The position numbers were made by a program, and so were the translations under genes. Shown here piece after piece: positions 25,801 through 37,800 of a DNA stretch of 64,000 nt. Each line of letters starts with the position of its first letter. Within the stretch, counting starts at the first letter, position 1. This stretch comes from Piliocolobus tephrosceles. Taxonomy: Eukaryota; Chordata; Mammalia; Primates; Cercopithecidae. The notes under the pieces were generated by a model. The model was given only the letters and a program-made list of their open reading frames with translations. It was not told where the DNA came from and did no database searches. The stretch covers positions 128,392,511 through 128,456,510 of the forward strand of contig NC_045441.1 in assembly GCF_002776525.5 (NCBI RefSeq). Direction: 5' to 3'.

Positions 25801-28800
25801 CCAGCTCCTTTTCCCTAGTTCCCTTTAAAACTCCAGACTCAGTGAACAGTGCAACCATTACTTGTCAGAGCTGTCCCAGATTCCATAGTCAGAGATCTGA
25901 CCAACTCTTCTTTTTCTTTCCATGTGTGAAGCCAAAATGTGATCAGGTCCTTCTCTTGTGACTGAGGCTGTTCTTTTTTATTTTACTCTTCTGTAAAAGG
26001 GAGCAACTGTTTCTGTCCCGGGAGAGTCAAAAGACCATCCTTGGGACATAGCTTCTCAGATAAGCAGAATATCAGCATTCCATTTACAGGCTTTCCTGTT
26101 TATTCCTCTCATGTCTATCTTAAAACGAATCTTTTCATTTTTGGGAGCCCATCTGCTTTTTATTTCACAGAGGGTATGCCTCCAAGTACTAGTGTTCTGA
26201 GTTGAAGTTTTTCCCTTTTAGTCACTTTCTTATTCCCTCAGCCTCTTTTTCCGCTTTCCTAAACAAACATGTCTTATTTTCTGTATTGAGTTGCCCTCCT
26301 AAGAGAATATGGAACATGATTATTTAGAGTAGGAACTCCTGTGAAGCTATCCAATTGTATTGGTGATGCCTCGCCATTGCTTCCTTATACTAGGGGAAAA
26401 AGAGATCAGTTTGTTGGAATAGGGAACCCCCTTCCCCCTTTTTTGCCTGATTGAATTTTGCCTACTCAGAACACTAGATCAAGAAATATACAACATACTG
26501 ACTCGATTTCCTTGCCTACTACCTAGAACAGACATTGCTCATAAATTTTTTTCTTTTTTGAGACAGGGTGTCGCTCTGTTGCCCAGGCTGGAGTAGTGAT
26601 GTGCTCATGGCGCACTGCTGCCTTGACCTGCGGGCAGTTGCCACTGGGCTGAGGGGTAGTATAATATCTCTTTGAGGAAAAGAGCTTTGGTTAATTACAA
26701 ATTTACTGTGCTTTACCTGAAAACATAGAGTTTGCCCCTGTAACCCAAAAAATATTTCCAGCTTGTTCATGGTTATAGAAGTTCTACTCTTAGACTGATA
26801 GAATACTTTTATAGCATTACTATTTATTGGTATGGGGCTGGGCACAGTGGCTCACACCTGTAATCCCACACTTTGGGATCAAAGGCCAAGGCGGGTGGAT
26901 CACCTAAGGCCAGTAGTTCAAGACCAGCCTGGCCAACATGGTGAAACCCCGTCTCTACTAAAAATACAAAAAACTTAGCTGGTCATGGTGGCGGGCGCCT
27001 GTAATCCTGGCTACCTGGGAGGCTGAGGCAGGAGAATCGCTTGAACCCAGGAGGCAGAGGTTGCAGTGAGCCGAGACCACGACATTGCACTCCAGCCTGG
27101 GCTACAAGAACGAAACTCTGCCTCTAAATAAATAAACAATTTATTGCTATGGGTTTTTTTTCCCCCCCATGAAAAATACTCTTTAGGAAATCATGAAAAG
27201 ATAAAATGAGGACAAGAACTGGCTTTGCTTTCTTGTCTGTACAATGCCACCTAAAACACATTGTATATTGTTCATTGTTGTTAACTTTTTTGGCCAGCAT
27301 TGAGTTACAGCTACAAGAACTAGGCCCCGTCATTCGCAGTGGTGTCTACTCCCACCTTGAAGCTTTTGTGCCATGCAATAAAGAAACACTTGTAAAACGT
27401 CTAAAGAAGTTACATCTCAATGTCCAGGTAAGAGGAAGAACAATAATATCTACATCTTGGGTTTTATAACCAGTAAAGACAACTTGCTTCTGTTTGGGGC
27501 CTTTGCACATTAATTGATTTAATATAAGTACTCACCTTTTTTTTTTTTGCTTTTAATACAGGTTCTTGCCCTGTTTCCCAGACCGGAGTGCCGTGGCATG
27601 AACATGGCTCTCACTGCAGCCTTAACCTCCTGGGCTCAAGCAGTCCTCCCACCTCAGCCTCCCAAGTAGCTGGGATTACAGGCTGGCATCATCACACCTG
27701 GCCATTTTTAAATTTTTTTTCGTAGGGACAGGGTCTCACTATGTTGCCCAGGCTGGTCTTGAACCCCTGGCAAATTTGAAGTTATTTAATATCCCTTTGG
27801 CTATGGAAGAAAGATATCTTACCCTTGCTTTTCTTTATATGGTTTTATCACATATATTTGTATCCCTAAACATTTTATTTAGTTTTGCATGTTTTTGAGC
27901 TTCATATAAAGAAATGCTGTCTGCTTTCTTCTGTAGCTTGTAATGTTCAATATTGTGCACCTGAGATTCATCTTACGTCTACATATAACAGAAATGTTTT
28001 CTTTTGGAGGCAGAGTCTCGCTCAGCCCAGGCTGGAGTGCAGTGGCGTGGTCTCAGCTCACTGCAACCACCATCTCCCAGGTTCAAGCGATTCTCCTGTC
28101 TCAGCCTCCCGAGTAGCTGGGATTACAGGCACCTGCCATCGTGCCCAGCTAGTTTCATATTTTAGTAGAGACGGGATTTCTCCGTGTTGGCCAGGCTGGG
28201 GTCTTGAACTCCTGACCTCAGGTGATCCTCCCAGCTCGGCCTCCCAAAGTGCTAGGATTACAGGCGTGAGCCAACGTGCCCGGCCAGAAATACATTCATT
28301 TTTACTGCTGGGTACACAGCGTTCCATTGTGTGAATATATCCCAATTAATTTGTCCATTTGACTATTTATGGATATTTGGATTGTTTCCGGGAAGATAGT
28401 CTAAGCTACATAATTCTTCAAAAGTAATCATCTAGGAACGATGATACTGGATGTTCAATTTTTTTTTTTTCTGGCCACTGCGCCTGGCCAGATGTTCACA
28501 TTTTTAAAAATAAGATTTTATGTCATATGTGCTATCATATTTATTTACTGGTTCATGGAATAGGTTAATATGTACATTTTTAAACATAGGATTTTATGTT
28601 ATATGTGCTGTAATATTTACTGGTGTTCATGGAATAGATTAATATGCTTATTTGTAATATTCGTGTTTTTAAAATCTTTTCTTTACCAAAAATCACATTT
28701 TAAAAACAGTTGTTTTGGCTCGGTAGCTCACGCCTGTAATCCCAGCACTTTGGGAGGCTGAGGCAGGCACATCACTTGAGGCCAGGAGTTTGAGAACAGA

Positions 28801-31800
28801 CTGGCCAACATGGCAAAACCCTGTCCTACTAAAAATAGAAAAATTAGTTGGGTGTGCTGATACACACCTATAGTCCCAGCTACGTGGGTGGCTAAGGCAC
28901 GATAATCTCTTGAACCCAGAAGGTGGAGGTTGCAGTGAGCCAAGATGGTGCCACTGCACTCCAGCCTGTGTGACAGAGCGAGACTCTGTCTCCAAAAAAA
29001 AAATTGTTTCAGTGAAGAAAAGTAAAGTCTTATAATATTTCTGCACCTATAATGGTGATAAAAGTATGTTTTAAGTAGTTACATATATATATACAGTTGC
29101 TTGCAAGGTGAAAGTAGTAAATTGGTTGATTAAAACTGTCAGATGCAAGCCTACTTTCTTTTTTGCCCGGAAAACCCACGTGAATAAGAGTTTTCGGGTT
29201 CCTTTCACTTTGGCCTTGACCTTGCATTTTTACTTGCAGCCTAAGTCAGAATTACTAACCATAACTGAGAGAATAGGATACCAACATCCGGTTGGTAGTC
29301 ACCCAAACCAAACATGTGTGTTCGTGTTCCAGAGCAGTGTCTCTTCTTAGGGCACTGGTTTCCCATCATAATGGAGATTAACCAGTAGTAGTCTATACAA
29401 GTAGAAGACAATGATTTTGTTTTATGTTATCTATATGAAAGTGTCCATGGGGCATTTTTAAGAGTGTAATGGAGTACCATTAATAACTATGCTGGGCAAC
29501 AGGGAAAAACTGGGACTCTTCTTGGGTAACTTGGAAATGTCAGTCTAATTGTGTATCTAGTGTGTATTACGAAAAGTCAGTGCCGTAGGAGAAATGTCCA
29601 TATTTAGATATGCTGATATTTCAAATCTATAATTGGTATCTAAAACATGATTTTTATCTTTTGAGGACCTGTTTACAAAATTTTATAAATATGTCTGATA
29701 AAAACTTTTAGTATGTTTTTCTTTTTAGGATGATCGTTTAAGAGAACCTCTGCAAAAATTGAAACTGGCTGTTAGCAATGTCATGCCTGAACAGCTATTT
29801 AAATACCAGGAGGACTGCCAGGCTCGTAGTCAAGCTAAGTGTGCCAAGTATGTATCTCCTCTATTTGGACTGGCTTTTGTATTTGAGAAGTGTATGTATG
29901 TATGTATGTATGTATGTATGTATGTATGTGTGTATTTTGAGACGGAGTCTCACTCTGTTGCCCAGGCTGGAGTGGAGTGGTACAATTTTAGCTCCCTGCA
30001 ACCTCTGCCTCCCGGGTTCAAGTGATTCTCCTGCCTCAGCGTCACAAGTAGCTGGGATTACAGGCACTTGCCACCACAGCCGGCTAATTTTTGTATTTTT
30101 AGTAGAGAGAGGGTTTCACCACGTTGGCCAGGCTGGTCTCAGACTCCTTACCTCAGGTGATCCACCCGCCTCAGCCTCCCAAAGTGCTGGGATTACAGGT
30201 GTAAGCCACGGTGTCTGGGCGTGCATTTGAGAAGTGCTTTTAGCTGTTCTGATGTTAAGTGGACCTTATTCTCAAGTAGAAATCCACATATACCACTGAC
30301 ATGATATAATTGAGTATTTTGTAAATGGCACTCAGTTGCTTTGGAGTCAGAGACAAAAAGTGTTTGTTAATGGATTGTATGGAGGTGATCAAGCAAGAGC
30401 TGACACTGTTGAGACATTTCACAATCCCACCTTGACTTGCTGTGGTTGAATGCAAGTATTTTCTGAACTAAAAGATGAATGTTGGTGCCTTTACATTGTA
30501 ATTTGAAGTCCTTATTTACCAAACTACTTTATAACTCCTTTCAAATTCGAAGTATTTTGTGGAAAGGTAGATTCCTTCTTTACCCTCTCTTTTAACATTC
30601 AACTAAGCAATTCAACAAGTGTTTATGGAGCATATTATACAGGCAGTGATGGGTTAAAAGTTTGTTTTGTAAAGTGTTTTTCATTTTTAGATTGCATACA
30701 GATGAAGAACGTGAAAAAAATGGATCCGAAGAAGATGATGATGAGAAACCAGGAAAACGTGTCATAGGACCAAGAAAGAAATTCCACTGGGATGATACCA
30801 TCAGGTAAGATTTAATTCGTTTTCACTTTTAATGTATGATGCAGAAGTAAGATTCCTCATTTAAAAAAAAAAAAACCAACTCTATAATAAATATAAAACT
30901 AGATTGGAAGCAACCAAAGATTAGTGTGTAGGACAAAATTATTCAAGAGAAGATTAACTGGGCTCTACTATCCTCACAGTATTATTGATTTTATTTTCAT
31001 ATACACTGTAATACTTTTTATAAACTAATCTAATAATGGAGTAAGTCATACTGGTTTCAGAAGGTGAAGTACTTTCAACATATTTCTTCTTGAGCCACCT
31101 TAATAGTGTGTCTGTACCCCAAGTAGAGAACCATCCCTTTCAATCTTTGGTGCTTTGATTAAAGATATCAAAGGAAATTGTTTCATATTGGGGGTTTGAC
31201 TGTGGTGCAATGAATGATATATGTTAGAAATTGTTATTTTCTGAATTTTTCACATAATCTGTATTATTGCTGCCAAATTTATGTTCTAAAAAAAGTTTCA
31301 AATTTAATTCTCAATCTGTTTAGAACTTTGTTATGTAACCTTGTTGAGATCAAATTGGGATGCTATGAGTTAGAACCAAATAAAAGCCAGTCTGCTGAAG
31401 ATTATCTTAAGTCTTTTATGGAGACAGAGGTGAAGCCCCTGTGGCCTAAGGGCTGGATGCAGGCAAGGTAAGAAATGCAACTTACTGGATTTTATTTAAT
31501 TTTATTATTATTGCTGTCATTAAAGCTATACATACACATACACATACATGACATTGATTTTGCTAAGAACCTAATGTATTCAGCATGCTGTATAGTCATC
31601 TCAGATGATGCTTGCTTTGAAGACCTTAAGCACTTGAATGACAAAACAGTCGTGCATACACAGAGATAGATGTAAAGGTGATATTTTACTTAACATTTTT
31701 TTTAACACCCAAATTTGCTAGTAGAGAAAATGAGAGAAGACTCCCAAATGGTTATGAAGTTTGGGAGAGGAACTTCATATGGGTAACATGAAGATAAGGA

Positions 31801-34800
31801 ACCAAATACGGGATTAGAGCATAAACAAAGAGACATAGCCTTAGGTTCTATTGAAAATAGTCATTGTAGAGGCTGGGCACAATGGCTTATGCCTGTAATC
31901 CCAGCACTTTGGGGGGCCAAGGCAGGCGGATTGCCTGAGGTCAGGAGTTGAAGACCAGCCTGACCAACATGGAGAAACCTCGTCTCTACTAAAAATACAA
32001 AATTAGCCAGGGTGGTGGCGCATGCTTGTAATCCTAGCTACTTGGAGGCTGAGGCAGGAGAATCGCTTGAACCTAGGAGGTGGAGGTTGCAGTGAGCCGA
32101 GATCGCACCATTGCACTCCAACCTGGGCAACAAGAGCGAAACTCCATCTCAAAAGAAAAGAAGAAAAAAGAAAATAGTCATTGTAGGCCAGGTTCCCAGT
32201 GGCTCATACCTGTAATCTCAGCACTTTGCAAAGAAGGCCAAGGTGAGAGGATTACTTTGAGCCCCAGGAGTTTGAGACCAGTCTCAAAAAATAAGTAAAT
32301 AAATAAAATATTCAGTGTAGAGAGGTATCTCAAGATACTAAGAGTCACTCTGTTTAAAATCTCAAGGGTTGGCCGGGCGTGGTGGCTCAAGCCTGTTATC
32401 CCAGCACTTTGGGAGGCCAAGACGGGCGGATCACGAGGTCAGGAGATCGAGACCATCCTGGCTAACACGGTGAAACCCCGTCTCTACTAAAATATACAAA
32501 AAATTAGCCGGGCGAGGTGGCGGGTGCCTGTAGTCCCAGCTACTTGGGAGGCTGAGGCAGGAGAATGGCATAAACCCGGGAGGCAGAGCTTGCAGTGAGT
32601 TGAGATCTGGCCACTGCACTCCAGCCTGGGCAACAGAGTGAGACTCCGTCTCAAAAAAAAAAAAAAAAAAATCTCAAGGGTTAAGTAAAGAATGTGGCCC
32701 GTTGTGATGGCTCACACCTGTAATTGCAGCGCTTTGGGAAGCTGAGGCAGGTGGATCACCTGAGGTCAGGAGTTCGAGACCAGCCTGGCCAACATGGTGA
32801 AACCCTGTATCTACTAAAAATACAAAAAATTAGCTGGGCATGGTGGTGGGCACCTGTAGTCCCAGCTACTCAGGAGGCTGAAGCAGGAGAATCACTTGAA
32901 CCTGGGAGGCAGGGGTTACAGTGAGCCGAGATTGCGCCGTTGCACTCCACCTTGGCAACAAGAGCAAAACTCTGTCTCAAAAAAAAGAGTTAAGTAAAGA
33001 ATATAAAAATTAAATTTGGCTAGTTCTACCCATGATCTTAAATTACTCCATCCTTTTTTTTTTTTTTTTTGAAACCGAGTCTTGCTCTGTCGCCCTGGCT
33101 GGAGTGCAGTGGCTGGATCTCAGCTCACTGCAAGCTCCGCCTCCCGGGTTTATGCCATTCTCCTGCCTCAGCCTCCAGAGCAGCTGGTACTACTGGCGCC
33201 CGCCACCTCGCCCAGCTAGTTTTTTGTATTTTTTTAGTAGAGATGGGGTTTCACCGTGTTAGCCAGGATGGTCTCGATCTCCTGACCTCGTGATCCGCCC
33301 GTCTTGGCCTCCCAAAGTGCTGGGATTACAGGCTTGAGCCACTGCGCCCGGCCCAAATTACTCCATCTTACATCAACAGAAAAGATCTGTTGACCAGGTC
33401 TGGTAGCTCACCCCTGTATTCTCAGCACTTTAGGAGGCACAGGGCCACGGTATGAGGATTGCTTGAGGCCAGGGGTTCAAGACCAGCCCGGGCGACATAG
33501 TGAGATCTCTGACTCTGCAGAAAGTTTTAAAAATTAGCTGGGCATGATGGCACCCACCTGTAATTCCAGCTTCTTTGAAGGCTGAGTTAGGAGGACCATT
33601 TGAGCCCAGAAGGCCTAGGTTACAGTGAGCTATAAATAAAACTCTCCATAAAATAGATTATTGAGTATACTGTACCATTATAACTTTTACTTGGTAAATA
33701 AGCAAGTAATAGTCTGTTGAAAATTAAATTACTTTAAAAATAAAACAATTATGTTATTATCTGCTATAAAAAAATAGTAATTGTGTTCTTTAAATTTTTC
33801 CAGAATGCTTTTTAAGGAAAGCCGGAGTGTTCATAATCATCTTACTTCTGCTCCGTGAGTAAATGCAGACTCCAGATTGCTTCATTTATTCACATTATGT
33901 GCTTTAGTGAACAAAAGTATCATTTATTAAATGCTAGTTGGAATAGGACTTAAAAAGATCATTTTGACCATTGACTATTTAGAGTTCAGAACACATTTAT
34001 CTATTGAAATAATTGTCAGGCTACTCTCTAAACACCTACTAAAAGCATACTGTGACACATAATGGCCTCGGATTCTGGTAGTAGGGAAGCGTGAAGGCTC
34101 AGGGGTTTTCCTTTGTTCCTGGGCCTTCTACCTGCCAGTCTTTTTCTCCACCTCTTAACGTCCATCTGCATTGGGTTTTTTTGTTTGTTTGTTTGTTTGT
34201 TTTTTGAGACGGAGTCTTGCTCTGTCGCCCGGGCTGGAGTGCAGTGGCCGGATCTCAGCTCACTGCAAGCTCCGCCTCCCGGGTTCCCGCCATTCTCCTG
34301 CCTCAGCCTCCGGAGTAGCTGGGACTACAGGCGCCCGCCACCTCGCCCGGCTAGTTTTTTGTATTATTTAGTAGAGACGGGGTTTCACCCGGTTAGCCAG
34401 GATGGTCTCGATCTCCTGACCTCGTGATCCGCCCGTCTTGGCCTCCCAAAGTGCTGGGATTACAGGCTTGAGCCACCGCGCCCGGCCTACGTCCATCTGC
34501 ATTTGTAATCCACAGCCCTCTGCTGTCTTGAGTTTACCAGGACAGATCCATATGCACACCTACCCTTGCTGTGCTGCAGAGTGTTTTCCACAAGATTAAC
34601 CGACTCTTGAGGTCTTTCCTTCTGTTCAAAACTGGGTATTTCCTTAGTGAAGTGATTACTAGAGAAAGATCTTTTACCCACATAAAACAAAAAGGCAAGT
34701 TTTTTCTGTGGTCACCTTTTTGGTTGATTATTGGTCAATTCCAGAACACTTTTATTTTTCCCTACAACTTAGAGCACCTTCTCTGTAGCCTGCAAGGGTG

Positions 34801-37800
34801 GCATTAAGGGTTAAAACCTGGCAGAGTGGCTCACATCTGTAATCCCAGCACTTTGGGAGGCCGAGGTGGGTGGATCACTTGCCCAGGAGTTAGAGACTGG
34901 CTTGGGCAACATGGCGAAACTCCTTCTCTACAAAAAATACAAAACTTAGCCAGGCATGGTGGTGTGTGCCTGTAGTCCCAGCTACTCAGAAGGCTGAGGT
35001 GGGAGGATGGCTTACGCCAGCCAGGGAGGTGGAGGTTGTAATAGTGGAGATCATGCCACTGCCCTCCAGCCTGGGGGACAAAGCAGACCTTGTTTCTAGG
35101 GGAAAAAAAAGGGAGTTATTAAAATATAAAATTAGCAAGTTACTGAGAATTTACTGAACACTCTAATTCAATATTCTGCTGAGAGGTCTGTTTAACATCT
35201 TTTGGGCAACATTATAAAATTCCTACTCTCCTTGTATGCAATTATATAGGAATTTTTTAGTTTTTAGGAAGGACACTTCATTATTACAGTTGACCCTTGG
35301 AAAAACACAGGAGTTAGGGATTTCACCCCCTCACCCCACACAGACAAAAATCCACGTGTAACTTTCAGCTCTCCCAGAACTTCACTGCTGATAGCCTACT
35401 GTTGACCCGAAGCCTTACTGATAACATAAACAGTTCATGGACACATTTTGTATATTTTATGTACCATCTATATACTGTATTCTTAACAATAAAGTAAACT
35501 AGAGAAAAAATGTTAATAAGAAAATCATAAGAGAAATTATATTTACTGTTCATTAAGTGGAAATGAATCATCATAAAGGTCTTCATCCTCAGGGGTCAAC
35601 TGTATATCATCAGGGATGTATTGAGTTGGTTGTGGTTTTTGGTTCTTACTGTTTTTTTAGTATAAGTTCTAAGTAGTTTGGTTTCATATATTATAGGTTT
35701 ACTTGTTGCAAGTGTTTTTGTTGTCTTTGAAGTAAGTTTTGTATACATATATATGTATATGTTTGTGTCAGTAGTGTTTTTGGCTTTAATTTCCCTGTAC
35801 AGTAGTCCCCCTTATCCTCAGACAGTATACTCCAAGATGCCTGCAGTGGATGCCAGAACTGCAGACAGTACTGAACCCTATATAGACGATTTTTTCCTAT
35901 ACAGACATTCCTAGGATAGATTTTAGTTTACAAATTGGGTGCAGTAAGAGATTGACAAAAACAATAATAAAAGAGAACAGTTTAACAGTATACTATAATA
36001 AAAGTTATGTGAATGTGGTTTCTTTCTATTTCTGGAATTTTCCATTTAATATTTTCAGACCTCAGTTGACCACAGGCAACTGAAACCGCAGAAATTGAAA
36101 ACTGTGGATAAGGGGGGCCTACTGTAGTTCCAAAGCCATATATGCATTACAATTCAGGTACAAATAGTGCATTCCTTTAATTCTAAAGGTGTTTACAAAA
36201 GATGTCTCCCTCTCTGTCATTTTTTTTTTTTTTTTCTGAGATGGAGTCTCGCTCTGTCACCCAGGCTGGAGTGCAGTGGAACAATCTCGACTCACTGCAA
36301 CCTCCATCTCCCAGGTTCAAGCAATTCTTCTGCCTCAGCCTCCCGAGTAGCTGGGACTATAGGCGTGTGCCACCACACCTGGCTAATTTTTGTATTTTTA
36401 GTAGAGACGGGGTTTCACCATGTTGGCCAGGCTGTTCTCAAACTCCTGGCCTCACGTGATCTGCCTGCCTCAGCCCAAAGTGCTAAGATTACAGGCTTGA
36501 GCCACTGCACCCAGCCTCCTTCTCCCTTTTTTAAAATATCTTCGTTATTATCATTAACTTTGTGTTTTGTTTTGTACTGTAAAGTAGGAATCTATGGGAT
36601 AAGTGGGCCTAGAGGTCGTTTCCCTAAATGGCCTTCATCAAAAAAAACTTAGAAAATTACTGTTGCCTAAATGAAGTTGTAAATTGACAGTTTTAATCAA
36701 GATTCTTGTTAATCTAGTTAGTGACATTTTAGCCAAGTGAAGTAGACAAGGTGAAGTATTTTAGCTTGTCAACACTTATTCAACAAACATTTGAATACTT
36801 TGACTTACTATGGAACTCGTTAGTTTTTTTTAATCTTTGAACTTTTTCATAGTTTTCCAAAACTTCCAAGATTCCATAGTAATTTTTCTTGCCCTTTTTC
36901 TCCCTGTCATTTTGACATTTTTTATTTGAATTTTTTACATTACAAAAATTTTTCTTTAAAAGCTCAGGGTTTTTTTTTGTTTTGGTTAAGTTAAATCTCA
37001 TTCACACTTTCTTGGCATGGTTTAATTTGAGCCTGAAGTTCCTTAGAGCTCTTTTAGGAGGGGGTTGTTTTACAGTTTATGTATTTACATTTAATTTTTA
37101 GAAAATTGTATTATCTACATTTCATGTTTTACTGTTTGTTTGGCCTTTCAGTTAATCTGAATTGGAGAAAATGTTGCTACGTACTTAGTATAAACTGAGC
37201 ACTTAAATATGGTTCCTTCAAAGAGCTTTCCAAATAGCAGAAGGAATTATTTACCACATAATTACAAAGCTATTTATTATAACTTTCTAATGAGCAATAT
37301 AACTGCTACTGAAATAGCCTTTTAAAATCTTTTTATCTTAGGGCAAAGAAAAAGGTGATTCCTGCACCTAAACCCAAAGTAAAGGTAAGTATTAAAACAA
37401 AATCTTTAATTAGTTATAGTTGGTGAATGTTGAAATACATTCCTAAGATGAAAAAGATTTATGGTATTTAGCAGAGGTCAGTAGGCACTATAAGATAGGT
37501 GTTTTCAACTTCATAATAATCTTAGAACTTTTGTATTTGGGAGAATAGATTCCTGTGTAGCAGTGGGAAATATGCATATGCCAATTATAAAGCTTAACTT
37601 TATTAATACTTGGAAATGCTAGGTAAAATATAACAAATATTCTTTCATAGCATAGCTGAGATTGAAAATATGTAAGAAAAATTCCTAAGACCAAAAACAA
37701 AAAAGGATCTGACAGTGTTAATCTGTCGCTTAAACTTTGGTTGCCCTTGGAGGCATTTGGCACTTTCTACCCATCACTTTATGGTTTCTTTTTATGTTTC

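Larger units (their letters stand above)
24312..27297 (+). other. UBN2: UBN2 intron after window exon 5
   Basis: This 3.0-kb intron contains three Alus or fragments. The repeat-poor block 25521-26544 is about 1 kb of unassigned sequence with several short pyrimidine tracts. 24312-25150 is AT-rich. Neither shows an exon I can support. Confidence 0.85.
27428..29728 (+). other. UBN2: UBN2 intron after window exon 6
   Basis: This 2.3-kb intron holds three Alus, a 33-bp micro-Alu, an L1 fragment and a 75-bp tandem duplication. 29004-29728 is unique and includes a pocket at 29100-29350 with several CpGs. Confidence 0.85.
29848..30690 (+). other. UBN2: UBN2 intron after window exon 7
   Basis: This 843-bp intron contains one antisense Alu with a microsatellite tail and about 450 bp of unique sequence before the next acceptor. 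Confidence 0.85.
31468..33803 (+). other. UBN2: UBN2 intron after window exon 9
   Basis: This 2.3-kb intron is mostly Alu: six copies or fragments between 31870 and 33645. 31468-31852 and 33650-33803 are AT-rich unique sequence. Confidence 0.85.
33855..37341 (+). other. UBN2: UBN2 intron after window exon 10
   Basis: This 3.5-kb intron contains three Alus and two complete short DNA transposons. 33855-34157, 34504-34815 and 36517-37341 are unique, the last very T-rich toward the acceptor. Confidence 0.85.
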
